Shown one piece after another: positions 8,104 through 18,160 of a stretch of DNA of 64,000 bases. Below the pieces are notes generated by a model that worked only from the letters and a program-made list of their open reading frames with translations, made no database searches and was not told the DNA's origin. Numbering within the stretch: the first letter of the stretch is position 1; every line of letters begins with the position of its first letter. Made by a program: the position numbers and the translations under genes. Source of the stretch: Alcanivorax sp. (lineage in GTDB: Bacteria > Pseudomonadota > Gammaproteobacteria > Pseudomonadales > Alcanivoracaceae); contig CP051239.1 in NCBI GenBank assembly GCA_017794945.1, forward strand, positions 2,718,692-2,782,691. The letters run 5' to 3'.

Positions 8104-10740
8104 ATGGCGAAACGGTTTCCCGGCAAGCGGCTGATCTGGCTGCTGCCGCTTGTGATCGCGGCGGGCCTGTTGCTGGCCGTGCTGGTCGCCGCCCTGGCGA
8201 TACGGCTGGCCGGCTGGCACTGGCAGGGCCCGGGCTGGCGCGACGGCCTGACCCTGGACGCGGTCTGGCAAGAAACAGACGGTTGCCGGCCCTTGGAAGC
8301 CCGCGGCGTGCGCCTGTCGGCGCTGCGCCCGCTCACCCTGGGCATCGACACCCTGGGCATTCACGCCTGCCCCGACGACGCCGATACGGCGTCGGACGGC
8401 CTCACCGACATCCCTTCCTTACCGGCCCTGGAGGTCACCGTGTGGGCGGTGCAGTACCGCGATCTGCCACCGGTGATGGTCAATCTCTCTCAGCGTGACG
8501 GCGCCTGGCGGGCGCGGGCCGAGTTCCGCGACAGCCGGCTCAGTGCCGAGTACCGCCGCGGCAGCGGCCGCTGGCGGCTGGACGGCACCCTGCAAGGCGG
8601 CCATCTGGACCAGCGCCTGGCCGGCGAGGTGCGGGTGCAGGGCGACGGCCTGTGGTGGCCCGGGGACTGGACCGACCCGGAACACTTCACTGGCGAGCTG
8701 GTGCTGCTGGGCCGGGACCTGGGTCTGGAAACCCCCGGGCCGCGCGGCAACGTCACCGTGCGCGGCCAATGGCGGGGCGACGCCTGGCGGCTGCGCGCCG
8801 GCCTGGACGAGCCGCTGGCGGTGGGCGCCGGCTGGGTGGTGAGCCCCGGCGAGGATCTGCAGGCCCGTGGCGAAGGCGCGGCGCTGGTGCGGGCGGACGG
8901 CCGCCTGGTGGCCAACGGCCCCCAGGGGCGGGCGGCTCTGTCGTTGAGCAGCGACGCGGCGCGGCTGGGTGAAGGGCAGGGCAGCCTGTCGCTCAGCGAT
9001 GGCCTTGGCGGCGAGGTGGCGTTCCGTTGGCGCGACGGTGAGGTCACGGTGTCACCGTTCCAGGTCAGCGGGCTGGCCGAGGACCTGACGATGCGCCTGC
9101 GCGAGCCGGTCACCGCGCCGCTGGCGATGCAGGGCCAGGCCAGCCTGCCGCTGTCGCTGGTCTGGCGGGAGCTCACTCTGGAAACCACGGAAAGCGGCCT
9201 CGCCTGGCGGCCCAATGATCTGCAGTGGCGCGGCGCCGTCACCGTGGACGGGCGCTGGCAGGGCTACCGGGTGAGCGGCGGCTGGACCGGCGACGCCGGC
9301 CCCACCGGGGTGCGTGGCGAGCCGGCCCGGCTGCGCCTCCAATCCACCGATCTGGACGTGACGGCGCGCTTGCCCGTGGACGGCCTGCGCCCGCCACAGT
9401 GGCCGTTCCAGGCCAGCGTGGAGGGCCGCTACCAGAGCGTGCCGTTCCGGGGCCAGCTGAGCGGCGCGCTCGACGACGGCGTCTGGTCGGGCCGGATCCA
9501 GGCCAGCGGCGAACACTTCTACAGCCTGGTGCCGACGCTCGGTCAGGGCGGGCCGGTCACCGCCGAGGGCCGCTGGCGCTGGGGTGACAGCCTGAGCCTG
9601 CTGGCCGGTAGTCGGCTGTCCGTGGGCGGTACGGTGAGCGGTACGCGCCTGGTCAAACCGCTTACCCTGCGCGTCAGCGAGCCGCTGGTGATCGGCGAGG
9701 GCGGGCCCACCGGCGCCCTGGAAGTGCGCGCCGAAGGCCTGGTGGCGGAGCGCTGGACCCTGCCGCCGGTGACCGGCAGTGCCCGACTTAACGGCGCCGC
9801 CTTCCAGGCGGACCTCTCGGTGGACCAGTGGGGCACCCGGCTGTCCATGCGCGGCCGCCAGGGCGGCACCGGGCTGAGCGGCACGCTGCAGGGCCGCTCG
9901 CCGCTGGTGCCGGCGATGAGCCGCGGGCTGCCACTGACCACCCGCGCCGGCGACCTGGTGATGGACGGCCGCTGGCAGTGGCGCGACGCCTTCCAGGTCG
10001 ACGGCACCCTGCGCGGCGAAGGGCTGTCACTGGATTGGGGCAGCATCCAGGCGCGCGGCCTGGATGGGGACCTGGCGCTGGACTGGCGCCAGGGGCAGGC
10101 CCCGCGCATCCGCAGCCGTGAGCCGCTGACCCTGGCCAACCTGGATGTGGGCGTGCCGGTTACCGAGGTGCGCATGGGCGTGGACACCGATCTGGATCAG
10201 TGGCGTTTTGAAAAGATCAGCGCGCAACTGCTGGGCGGTGAAGTGCGCGCGCCCCGTTTGCGGTGGCCGTCGTCGGAGTGGCAGCCGGTGGTACTGACCG
10301 GCATCGAGCTGAATCAGTTGGCGGCGTTGCAGAACGAGGCGGTGGTCAGTCTTACCGGCGAGGTGGGTGGCTATATTCCGCTGCGCCTGGCCGCCGACAG
10401 CGTGGCGGTGCGCGACGGCCGGCTGGCCAACGAGACACCGCTGTCGCTGGCGTTGTTGCCGGCGGCGGGCACCCAGGCGATGGCGGAATCCAACCGGGCG
10501 GTATCGATCGCTCTGGAGGCGCTCAACCCGCTGCGCGTGGAGCGTTTCAGCGCGGAAGTGGATATGGCCGACGACGGCTGGCTGGACGCCGCCGTGCACA
10601 TTCGCGGCACCAATCCGCAACGAAACGGGCTGCCGGTGGTCTTTAATTACACCCACAAGGAAAATGTGCTAGAGCTATTACGCAGTTTACGCATCGGTGA
10701 ACGAATCACCGACAGAGTGATGACGGAGACCAGACCATGA
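8104..10740 (+). CDS. ydbH: YdbH-family AsmA-like inner-membrane protein
   Basis: This 878-residue protein has one N-terminal membrane anchor (about residues 9-36, very rich in Leu, Ala and Ile) and a long periplasmic part of repetitive beta strands ending in a conserved YdbH C-terminal region. In E. coli YdbH is one of the three AsmA-like proteins (with TamB and YhdP) that carry phospholipid to the outer membrane, and it works with the lipoprotein YnbE as an intermembrane bridge. The same three genes ydbH-ynbE-ydbL follow each other here. The ATG at 8104 is chosen. TTG codons at 8098 and 8101 are closer to the purine-rich AAAAAGG and cannot be excluded. Confidence 0.88.
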   Translation: MAKRFPGKRLIWLLPLVIAAGLLLAVLVAALAIRLAGWHWQGPGWRDGLTLDAVWQETDGCRPLEARGVRLSALRPLTLGIDTLGIHACPDDADTASDGLTDIPSLPALEVTVWAVQYRDLPPVMVNLSQRDGAWRARAEFRDSRLSAEYRRGSGRWRLDGTLQGGHLDQRLAGEVRVQGDGLWWPGDWTDPEHFTGELVLLGRDLGLETPGPRGNVTVRGQWRGDAWRLRAGLDEPLAVGAGWVVSPGEDLQARGEGAALVRADGRLVANGPQGRAALSLSSDAARLGEGQGSLSLSDGLGGEVAFRWRDGEVTVSPFQVSGLAEDLTMRLREPVTAPLAMQGQASLPLSLVWRELTLETTESGLAWRPNDLQWRGAVTVDGRWQGYRVSGGWTGDAGPTGVRGEPARLRLQSTDLDVTARLPVDGLRPPQWPFQASVEGRYQSVPFRGQLSGALDDGVWSGRIQASGEHFYSLVPTLGQGGPVTAEGRWRWGDSLSLLAGSRLSVGGTVSGTRLVKPLTLRVSEPLVIGEGGPTGALEVRAEGLVAERWTLPPVTGSARLNGAAFQADLSVDQWGTRLSMRGRQGGTGLSGTLQGRSPLVPAMSRGLPLTTRAGDLVMDGRWQWRDAFQVDGTLRGEGLSLDWGSIQARGLDGDLALDWRQGQAPRIRSREPLTLANLDVGVPVTEVRMGVDTDLDQWRFEKISAQLLGGEVRAPRLRWPSSEWQPVVLTGIELNQLAALQNEAVVSLTGEVGGYIPLRLAADSVAVRDGRLANETPLSLALLPAAGTQAMAESNRAVSIALEALNPLRVERFSAEVDMADDGWLDAAVHIRGTNPQRNGLPVVFNYTHKENVLELLRSLRIGERITDRVMTETRP

Positions 10741-10949
10741 CAGACCGGATCAACGGACACCGGAGCGCGGGCCTGCTGGCCCTGGCGCTGATGGTGCCTC
10801 TGGCCGTTGCCTGCACGCCGCGGGTGGCGCTGGAAGCCCCCAAGGAGCCGATCACGATCAACCTCAACGTTAAGATCGATCATGAAATCCGTCTTAAGGT
10901 CGAGAAGGATATTGACGACCTGTTCAGTGAAGACAGCGAGTTGTTCTAG
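10737..10949 (+). CDS. ynbE: YnbE-family outer-membrane lipoprotein
   Basis: The product has 70 residues. A signal peptide ends in lipobox LAVAC, followed by a short mature part (EAPKEPITINLNVKIDHEIR, then a helix ending DLFSEDSELF). YnbE is the outer-membrane partner that stacks onto YdbH. The start ATG overlaps the ydbH stop (ATGA), indicating translational coupling. Confidence 0.9.
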   Translation: MTDRINGHRSAGLLALALMVPLAVACTPRVALEAPKEPITINLNVKIDHEIRLKVEKDIDDLFSEDSELF

Positions 10950-10970
10950 GGTAGGGATCAGGAGATAAAC

Positions 10971-11294
10971 ATGACATTCATTCGACACCTGCTGTTCGCG
11001 GTCACCCTGGTTTTCGCCGGCGCGGCGTTTGCCCTGGACCTGGACAGCGCGAAAAGCCAGGGCCTGGTGGGCGAGCAGCCGAACGGCTACCTGGGCGTGG
11101 TCAAGGCCACTTCGGAAGCGGTGGAGCTGGTCTCCGACGTGAACGAAAAACGCCGTGAGGCGTATCAGCGCATCGCCCGGGAAAACGGTATCAGCCTGGA
11201 GCAGGTCGCCAATCTGGCCGGCCAGAAAGCGATCGAGAAAACCCCATCCGGCGAATATGTGAAGACCCCCACCGGGCAGTGGGTGACCAAATAA
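10971..11294 (+). CDS. ydbL: YdbL-family periplasmic protein (DUF1318)
   Basis: The product has 107 residues. A Sec signal peptide of about 20 residues ends AGAAFA, and the mature protein begins LDLDSAKSQGLVGEQPNGYL, the DUF1318 signature. YdbL modulates assembly of the YdbH-YnbE complex in E. coli. It lies 21 bases after ynbE with a GGAG-like site, in the same operon. Confidence 0.9.
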   Translation: MTFIRHLLFAVTLVFAGAAFALDLDSAKSQGLVGEQPNGYLGVVKATSEAVELVSDVNEKRREAYQRIARENGISLEQVANLAGQKAIEKTPSGEYVKTPTGQWVTK

Positions 11295-11479
11295 AAGGTT
11301 TCCCAAAGCAGGCGCCCGGTTAAGGGGTTTGAACGTCCGGTAACACCGGGAAACAGGATTGTAATAACGGCGTAAAATCCGCTTGGATTTTCGAAACTGT
11401 TTACGTTTTCCCATCCCCAAGCTGCCCTTTGCGGCTCAGAATTGCTGTTGTTCAGCACTGATTCGCAAAGGAGCTTGCC

Positions 11480-12553
11480 ATGAAGAAGTCAATGATGACC
11501 GCGGTGCTTGCGTCACCGCTTCTGTTTTCCCCCGCGTTCGCCGATGAAAACGTGCCGGATACCTACGGGTACATCGGCGGGCACGTCAGCCAGTATTTTT
11601 TCTACGATAACGAAGTGACCGGGGACGTGGACGGTTTCGACGACTCCGAGTTCTTCGGCGGCCAGATCGGCTGGCGCTTCAGCCCGCGCTGGTCGGTGCA
11701 GGCCTGGTACGAAGAAAACGACGAGGTCGAGCATAAATACACCGACCGCGAATCCGATGTGGTCAACTACTACGCCAGCCTGCGTCACCATTTCGATGAA
11801 ACCAGCCTGCTCGGTTTCGAGCCCTACATGGGTTTGAACGTGGGCACTCAGGAAATCAACGACAACGAAGAAACCATGAGCGGCGTGGAGATGGGCATCC
11901 AGCGCGCCTTCTTCAAAAACGTGCTGCTTGATCTGGGCACGCGGCATGCCTACAGCAGCGACCGGGAATTCTGGGAAGGCCAGGTCTACGCCGGCGTGAA
12001 CCTGATGTTCGCGGTCAGTGGCCGCGAGTCCGACAGCGAGCCGCGCACCGCCGTGGACGAACCCGCCGAGGTGGTCAGCAAGGACAGCGACGGCGACGGC
12101 GTGATCGACGCCCGCGACGATTGCCCCGGCACCGCGCCGAACGCGATGGTCGACGACCGTGGTTGTCAGGTCTACGACGTCCGTCGGGAAGAGACCATCA
12201 AAACCATCTACTTCGAGTTCGACCAGTCCGATATCCGTGACCAGTTCAACAACGAAGTGCGCAGCGCCGCCGAGAAAGTACGCGACGGCGACGGCAACCG
12301 GATCCGCGTGGAAGGCCACACCGACAGCATCGGCACCGAGGAGTACAACCAGGGCCTGTCCGAGCGGCGCGCCAACTCGGTCCGTGACGAGCTGATCCAG
12401 GAGTACCAGGTGGAGAGCGGCGTGATCGACACCCAGGGCTACGGCGAACGCCGTCCGGTGGCGCCCAACGATACCGCCGAAGGCCGCGAGCAGAACCGCC
12501 GCGCGGACATCGTGGTGGAAAGCGAAGAGAAGGAAGCGCAATTCAAGGAGTGA
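11480..12553 (+). CDS. OmpA/OprF-like outer-membrane protein
   Basis: The product has 357 residues. A signal peptide ends SPAFA. An eight-stranded OmpA-type barrel follows (about residues 25-180, acidic and aromatic), then a Ser/Asp-rich linker with a thrombospondin type 3 repeat (DSDGDGVIDARDDCPGTAPN, Cys pair). The C-terminal OmpA domain carries FEFDQSDIRDQFNNEV and VEGHTDSIGTEEYNQGLSER, which bind peptidoglycan. This is the architecture of OprF-type porins. It has its own 180-base upstream region and a strong terminator, so it is monocistronic. Confidence 0.92.
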   Translation: MKKSMMTAVLASPLLFSPAFADENVPDTYGYIGGHVSQYFFYDNEVTGDVDGFDDSEFFGGQIGWRFSPRWSVQAWYEENDEVEHKYTDRESDVVNYYASLRHHFDETSLLGFEPYMGLNVGTQEINDNEETMSGVEMGIQRAFFKNVLLDLGTRHAYSSDREFWEGQVYAGVNLMFAVSGRESDSEPRTAVDEPAEVVSKDSDGDGVIDARDDCPGTAPNAMVDDRGCQVYDVRREETIKTIYFEFDQSDIRDQFNNEVRSAAEKVRDGDGNRIRVEGHTDSIGTEEYNQGLSERRANSVRDELIQEYQVESGVIDTQGYGERRPVAPNDTAEGREQNRRADIVVESEEKEAQFKE

Positions 12554-12580
12554 TTACGCTGCCTTGCTCAGCGAACCCGT

Positions 12581-12607
12581 GGGGCGGCTCTTGCCGCCCC
12601 TTTTTTT
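12581..12607 (+). terminator. Terminator of the OmpA-family gene
   Basis: GGGGCGGC and GCCGCCCC flank a four-base loop (TCTT), followed by seven Ts. The convergent recD ends only six bases further on. Confidence 0.9.
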
Positions 12608-12612
12608 GTGGG

Positions 12613-14517
12613 TTAACGGTTCAGTTTTTGCCATAGGCCCGAGGCGCGCCAAGTGCGCCGTCTAACCGCGTCGGCAAGCACGGTGGGGGGGCCGTATTCG
12701 ATCAGCGTGAAAGCCTGCTTGGCGCGGGTCACGGCGGTGTAGATCAGCTCCCGGGTCAGCAACGGATGGGGATGGTCCGGCAACACCAGCAGGGTGTGGC
12801 CGAACTCGGAGCCCTGGGCCTTGTGCACGGTCATCGCATAGACGGTGTCGGCGCTGTCCAGGCGGCTCGGCAATACCCATTTGATGCGCCCATCCGGTAA
12901 CTGGAACGCCACCCGCAGGCCGTCCGGGTGGGGCAATGTCAGGCCCACGTCGCCGTTCATCAGACCCAACTGGTAGTCGTTGCGGGTCATCATCACCGGC
13001 CGGCCGGGGTACCAATCGTGGTCTCCGGCCATGCCTTCGCGGCGCAGGCGCTCGGTGATCGACCGGTTCAGGGCGTCCACGCCGAAGGGGCCGCTGCGCA
13101 GGCCGCTGAGCAGTTGCTGGCCGGTGAGCTGGCGCAGCCGTTGCGCGGCCCAGCTGTCGGGCTGGCCGTCAGCCGGCGGCGTGGCGACGTCGGCGAACAG
13201 GGCGCGCAGGCCGGGGTGCTGGCCGTCGCCGTCCAGCAGCAGGTCGGTGAGCGCGTCAGTTTCTTCACCGAGGGACAGGCCGCGCAGGCCGGGCCGCTGC
13301 TGCTGGAACACCCGCGCCACCGCCGCCGGGTCGCCGCCGTTCACCGCCAACGCCAGCTCTCCAATGCCCGGCGTGTCCTTGAACCGCCAGTTGGTGCGCA
13401 GCATGGCGGTCTGCTGGGCGAGGGCGGCGCCGTCGCCGGCCCAGGGGCTGACGTCGGCGCCGCAGGCCTGGCGCAGGTAGGCCACCGTGTCCGGGGTGTA
13501 CAGGCCCTGGTCGGCGTCGCGGCACAGGTCGCCCATCACCGCGCCGGCTTCCACGCTGGCCAGCTGGTCCTTGTCGCCGAGCAGAATCAGCCGGGTATGT
13601 TGATCCAGCGCGTCCAGCAGGCTGGCCATCATGTCCATGTCGATCATGCTGGCTTCGTCCACCACCACCAGGTCCGCGTGCAGCGGGTTGTCGCGGTGGT
13701 GCCGGAAGTGGCGGCTGTCCGGGCGGGTGCCGAGCAGCCGGTGCAGAGTGGTCACCTCGGTGGGGATGGCGTCGCGCACCGCCGCGTCCACCGGCAGCTT
13801 TTGCAGCTGCTCGCCGATCGATTCGGTGAGCCGCGCCGCTGCTTTGCCGGTGGGCGCCGCCAGCCGCATGCGCAGGCGCCGGCCGTCCGCCATGGCCAGG
13901 CTCTGCAGCACGCCCAGCAGGCGCACCACGGTGGTGGTCTTGCCGGTGCCCGGGCCGCCGGTGATGATGCCGATGCCGCCACGCACCGCCAGCGCGCAGG
14001 CCACCTGCTGCCAGTCGGTGTGTGCCCCGTCGCCGCCCGGAAACAGCCTGGCCAGGGCCTCGCGCAGCGCGTCCACCGGCACCGGTTCGCCGCTCGTCAG
14101 GCGCGCCTCGATGGCCTCGGCCACCGCCTGCTCCCGGGACCAGTTGCGGCGCAAATAAAGCCGGCCGCCGTCCAGCACCAGGGGGTTGCCGCCGTTCTCG
14201 CTGACCAGCGCACTCTGTTGTAAGTGCCGAAGCCAGTCGTCCACGCCGCCGGGCAACAGGGCGGTGAGCGCCGGCGGCGGATTGCTGCCCCACAGCTGGG
14301 TGGGCAGGTCGCGGTTGTTCAGGTCCAGGCACAGGTGGCCGCTGGCCTGCTGGTTGCTGGTGAAGGCGGCGAGCAGCAGGACTTCGTTGCCGGCCTGCGG
14401 GCATTGCTGCTGCAGGAAGCGGGCCACCGCCACGTCCAGATCGCGGAGCAGGCCCTGGTCGCGCAGCTGCGCCAGTGCGTCCTGCCAGTCGAGCGTGGCG
14501 AACAGATCAGTTTGCAT
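12613..14517 (-). CDS. recD: Exonuclease V subunit RecD, 5'-3' helicase
   Basis: This 634-residue helicase subunit belongs to RecBCD. Walker A is GGPGTGKTTTVVRLLGVLQ, Walker B DLVVVDEASMIDMDMM, and the late motif TVHKAQGSEFGHTLLVLP. RecD supplies the fast motor that moves on the 5'-ended strand. The start MQTDLFATLDW at 14517 overlaps the recB stop by 11 bases. An upstream in-frame ATG at 14550 lies inside recB and is not needed. It is the last gene of recC-recB-recD. Confidence 0.96.
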   Translation of the reverse strand: MQTDLFATLDWQDALAQLRDQGLLRDLDVAVARFLQQQCPQAGNEVLLLAAFTSNQQASGHLCLDLNNRDLPTQLWGSNPPPALTALLPGGVDDWLRHLQQSALVSENGGNPLVLDGGRLYLRRNWSREQAVAEAIEARLTSGEPVPVDALREALARLFPGGDGAHTDWQQVACALAVRGGIGIITGGPGTGKTTTVVRLLGVLQSLAMADGRRLRMRLAAPTGKAAARLTESIGEQLQKLPVDAAVRDAIPTEVTTLHRLLGTRPDSRHFRHHRDNPLHADLVVVDEASMIDMDMMASLLDALDQHTRLILLGDKDQLASVEAGAVMGDLCRDADQGLYTPDTVAYLRQACGADVSPWAGDGAALAQQTAMLRTNWRFKDTPGIGELALAVNGGDPAAVARVFQQQRPGLRGLSLGEETDALTDLLLDGDGQHPGLRALFADVATPPADGQPDSWAAQRLRQLTGQQLLSGLRSGPFGVDALNRSITERLRREGMAGDHDWYPGRPVMMTRNDYQLGLMNGDVGLTLPHPDGLRVAFQLPDGRIKWVLPSRLDSADTVYAMTVHKAQGSEFGHTLLVLPDHPHPLLTRELIYTAVTRAKQAFTLIEYGPPTVLADAVRRRTWRASGLWQKLNR

Positions 14518-17500
14518 GGGCGCCTCCGAACTGCGCATCCAGCGCTGCAATCAGGGCCGTATCCGGCCGGTCGAACACGGTGCCCGCCGCCGGGCCCCTC
14601 AGGCCGCGCAGGAACACATAGACGGCGCCGCCCAGGTGCTGCTCCGGGTCATAGCCGTCGCCGAGGCGGCTGCGCAGCAGCCGGTGCAAAGCGAGCAGAT
14701 AGAGCACGTACTGCACCTCGTAGCGCTTCTCCAGCACCGCGTCGGTCATCGCGTCCCGGGTGTAGGCCTGGTCGTCGGTGCCCAGCCAGTTGGATTTGTA
14801 GTCCAGCACGTAGTATTTGCCGTCGTGCTCGAACACCAGATCGATAAAGCCTTTCAGCATGCCGTTGAGGGTGTCCGCTTCCAGCCGTGGGCGTGGATGC
14901 TGCGGATGAATATGCCGGCGGATCAGGGCGTCCATCTCCGCCACCTTGACCCGGTGGGCGGGGAACACGAATTCCAGTTCCGGCACATAGGTGTTCAGCG
15001 TCGCCAGGCTGATGCGCCCCTCGGCCAGCGGCAGCTCGGCCCTGAGGGTCTGTTTCCACCAGTCACGGATCACGTCGCTGTGGTCCTGCCAGCCCCGGGC
15101 GCGCAGCTTTTCTTCCAGGTTGAGATCGAAGTCGGCGGGCTCGGCAAGGGTCTGAGCAAAGCGCTGGTCGGCGGCCTGCTCGAGCAGGTCGTGCAGCAGG
15201 GTGCCGGGCGCGGCGCCGCGCGGGAAGGCGTGGATGCTGTCCGGCCGTGGCGGCTGGTCCACGTCCGCCGGGTCGCTGTCCTCGTTGTGCTGTTCCGCCA
15301 GTTGATCGCCGCGCGGATCCGCCGGGGCCAGGGTTTCCTGAACCTGTTTCAGCGCGCTGTAGCTGGCGATCCACCAGGGCTCCCGCTGCCGGGCCGGAAG
15401 CCGCAGCTCGTCGCTGAGCGTCATGGCCTGTTCCGTGGGCCGGTAGACCTCCAGGTCGCTGTCCGGCGGGGCCATCACGGTGATGGCGTCGCAGGCCAGC
15501 GGTGCCAGCGCCGCCATCAGGCCGTCGTTGGCGACGCCGCCGCCGAACAGCAGACGCCCCACGGCGCTGCGTTCCAGCTGGTTCTGTTTGCCGCGCCCCT
15601 TGATGTAGGGCGCCAGGCCCAGGGTGCAGACGTGGCGGGCGCGGGTCAGCGCCACATAGAGCAGGCGCATATCTTCGGCCAGCCGCTCGTGGTCGGCCTT
15701 GTGCTCGACGCTGTCGTCCGGCTCCAGGGACACATTGAGGTGGTCGTTCTCGTGGTAGCGCAGCGGCGGCTTGTTTTTGTCCGCCGGGCGGAAGCCGCAG
15801 ATAAAGGGCAGGTACACCAGCGGGTATTCCAGGCCCTTGGACTTGTGGATGGTGATCACTTTGACCCGGTCGTCGTCGCTTTCCAGGCGCAGGATGCTCT
15901 CCTTGCTGCCGGAGCGCTGCTCTTCCACGGCGCTTTCCACCGCGTCTTCCAGATAGCGGATCAGTGACTGCTCGCCGTCCAGGCGGGTGGCGGCCTGCTG
16001 CAGCAGCTCGGCCAGGTGCAGCAGGTTGGTCAGGGCGCGCTCGCCGTCCAGGCTCTGGCTGAGCCGGGCGGGCACCTGGAACTCCATCAGCAGGCCGCGC
16101 AGCATCGGCAGCACGCCCTGGGTGCGCCACTGGTGGCGGTAGCCGTGGAACTGCTCCACGGTCTTTTCCCAGCGCACCTCGTCCTGGTTGAGCGCGTCCA
16201 GCTCCGCGTAGGCCAGGTCGAGCACCGAGCAGGCCAGGGCGCTGCGCACCCGGCTGTCGGATTCCGGCGCCGCGCAGGCGTGCAGAATCAGCAGCAGGTC
16301 GAAGGCTTCCGGCTGGGCGAACACGGAGTCCTGATCGGACAAATAAACGCTGCGCACCTGACGTGCCATCAGCGCGTCGCGCACCGCCTTGGCCTCAATG
16401 CGGTCGCGCACCAGGATGGCGATGTCGTTGGGGTGCAGCGGGGTGAAGCCGTCGTCGTCGCGGAAGCCGGTGACGCCCTGTTCCGCGCCGTTGAGCAGGT
16501 GGGCGATGTGGTTGGCGCAGCGGGCCGCCTGCTCTTCGCGGTATGGGCCGGCGCTGACTGGCTTTTCCCGGTCGTCCACCCACAGGGTGACGCCGGCCTT
16601 GGGTTCGCCGTCCACCAGCAGCTCTTCCTTGCGCCCCTGGGCTTTCACCGTCTCGAAGGGGATGGCGTTGTCCATCATGAAGACGTCGCCGAACGCCTCC
16701 TGACTGTAGGTGAACACATGGTTCACCGCCGCCACCATGGCCTCGGCGGAGCGGAAGTTCTTGTCCAGGGTGTAATGGTTGCCTTCGGTGGCGCGGCGCG
16801 CTTTCAGATAGGTGAAGACGTCGGCGCCCCGGAAGGCGTAGATCGCCTGCTTGGGGTCGCCGATCATAAACCAGCCGGTGCGCTTGTCAGCCAAGTCCGC
16901 CTCGCGGCCCCCGTACAGCGCGGAGAAAATCCCGTACTGGGTGGGGTCGGTGTCCTGGAATTCGTCGATCAGCGCCACCGGGAACTGGGTGCGGATCACC
17001 TCGGCGAGCCGCTCGCCGTTGTCGCCGTGCAGGGCATCGTGCAGGCGGCTGAGCATGTCGTCGAAGCCGATGGTGGCGGTCTGGCGGCGCACCTTGTCCA
17101 CCCGCTGGTGAATCCAGGCGGCGGCGTGGGCGAGCAGGTCCGTGCGCGGCAGCCGGGTGTTGGCGCGCCCTTCCATGACCGCGTCCAGGGCCTGGCAGAA
17201 GGCGAAGTCCGGACGGTGAGCCTGACCCGCCTTGGTCAGCTTCATGCCGTCGTGGGAAAACTTCGCCAGCGTCTCGTAGCCCTTGTCGTTCAGTCGCTCG
17301 CCGTTGGCGTAACGCTGCAGGGTCTGCAGCATGCCCGGCAGGCTGTTAGTGCGGTAGCTGTTGCCGTTGAGCCATTTGTTGTCGCGCGCGGCGCGCACCC
17401 ATTCCAGGAAGTCTGGTAGTTCGGCGGCCAGCTGTTGCCGCGCCCGCTGCTCCGTGTCCGCCTGCGGGCCGGTGAGCGTGAGCCAGTGGCGCACGCTTTG

Positions 17501-18160
17501 CGGCAGCACGTCCGGGTCCGCTTCGCGCAGGCCCAGCAGCGGGCGGCAGGCGGCCAGCAGGGCGTCCGGGTTGCCCAGGTTGTCGCTTTGCAGGGCATTG
17601 GCGGCGCTGACCGGGAAATCGGCGATCACGGTGCGCCAGTAATCGCGGGCGGCCTGCTGCTGCTCGTCGCTGGCGTCCTCCTGCAGTTCCAGGCTGAACA
17701 GGCTGCCGGAATCGAAGGCGTGCTGCTTGAGCATGCGGTTGCAGAAGCCGTGGATGGTGTAGACGGCGGCTTCGTCCATCCATTGCGCGGCGGCCTCCAG
17801 ACGCTGGGCGCAGCGGGCGCGTTGCTCGGGTTCGCGGTAATCGTTGAGCAGCTCGGCGAGCACCGGGTCGCTGGCTTCGGCGTCAGGGTCGGCGAACAGG
17901 CGGGCGGCTTCGGCGAGGCGGTGGCGGATACGCTCGCGCAGTTCCTCGGTGGCCGCTTCGGTGAAGGTCACCACCAGGATTTCCGGCGGCAGCAGCGGCC
18001 GGTGGAAGGCGTTGTTGTGGTCCCCGTCGTCGCCGTGGCCCAGCACCAGGCGCAGGTAGAGGGCGGCCAGGGTAAAGGTCTTGCCGGTGCCGGCGCTGGC
18101 CTCGATCAGCCGGGTGCCGTGCAGCGGGAAGGTGATCGGCAGCGGTCGTTCAGCGTTCAT
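14507..18160 (-). CDS. recB: Exonuclease V subunit RecB, helicase-nuclease
   Basis: This 1217-residue protein joins a UvrD-like 3'-5' helicase (Walker A IEASAGTGKTFTLAALYLRL near the N-terminus, VALIDEFQDTDPTQYGIF, and VITIHKSKGLEYPLVYLPFI) to a C-terminal nuclease with the motif YYVLDYKSNWLG. It is the nuclease and slow motor of RecBCD for double-strand break repair and Chi-regulated recombination. The start ATG at 18160 overlaps the recC stop (ATGA), and a longer frame to 18184 would intrude on recC. Length is normal. Confidence 0.97.
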   Translation of the reverse strand: MNAERPLPITFPLHGTRLIEASAGTGKTFTLAALYLRLVLGHGDDGDHNNAFHRPLLPPEILVVTFTEAATEELRERIRHRLAEAARLFADPDAEASDPVLAELLNDYREPEQRARCAQRLEAAAQWMDEAAVYTIHGFCNRMLKQHAFDSGSLFSLELQEDASDEQQQAARDYWRTVIADFPVSAANALQSDNLGNPDALLAACRPLLGLREADPDVLPQSVRHWLTLTGPQADTEQRARQQLAAELPDFLEWVRAARDNKWLNGNSYRTNSLPGMLQTLQRYANGERLNDKGYETLAKFSHDGMKLTKAGQAHRPDFAFCQALDAVMEGRANTRLPRTDLLAHAAAWIHQRVDKVRRQTATIGFDDMLSRLHDALHGDNGERLAEVIRTQFPVALIDEFQDTDPTQYGIFSALYGGREADLADKRTGWFMIGDPKQAIYAFRGADVFTYLKARRATEGNHYTLDKNFRSAEAMVAAVNHVFTYSQEAFGDVFMMDNAIPFETVKAQGRKEELLVDGEPKAGVTLWVDDREKPVSAGPYREEQAARCANHIAHLLNGAEQGVTGFRDDDGFTPLHPNDIAILVRDRIEAKAVRDALMARQVRSVYLSDQDSVFAQPEAFDLLLILHACAAPESDSRVRSALACSVLDLAYAELDALNQDEVRWEKTVEQFHGYRHQWRTQGVLPMLRGLLMEFQVPARLSQSLDGERALTNLLHLAELLQQAATRLDGEQSLIRYLEDAVESAVEEQRSGSKESILRLESDDDRVKVITIHKSKGLEYPLVYLPFICGFRPADKNKPPLRYHENDHLNVSLEPDDSVEHKADHERLAEDMRLLYVALTRARHVCTLGLAPYIKGRGKQNQLERSAVGRLLFGGGVANDGLMAALAPLACDAITVMAPPDSDLEVYRPTEQAMTLSDELRLPARQREPWWIASYSALKQVQETLAPADPRGDQLAEQHNEDSDPADVDQPPRPDSIHAFPRGAAPGTLLHDLLEQAADQRFAQTLAEPADFDLNLEEKLRARGWQDHSDVIRDWWKQTLRAELPLAEGRISLATLNTYVPELEFVFPAHRVKVAEMDALIRRHIHPQHPRPRLEADTLNGMLKGFIDLVFEHDGKYYVLDYKSNWLGTDDQAYTRDAMTDAVLEKRYEVQYVLYLLALHRLLRSRLGDGYDPEQHLGGAVYVFLRGLRGPAAGTVFDRPDTALIAALDAQFGGAHAN

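Noticed and set aside
14186..15967. Long plus-strand frame (593 codons) opposite recD and recB
   Set aside because: It crosses the recD-recB junction in antisense, has Arg/Gln/Ala noise composition, and no ribosome binding site or family motif.
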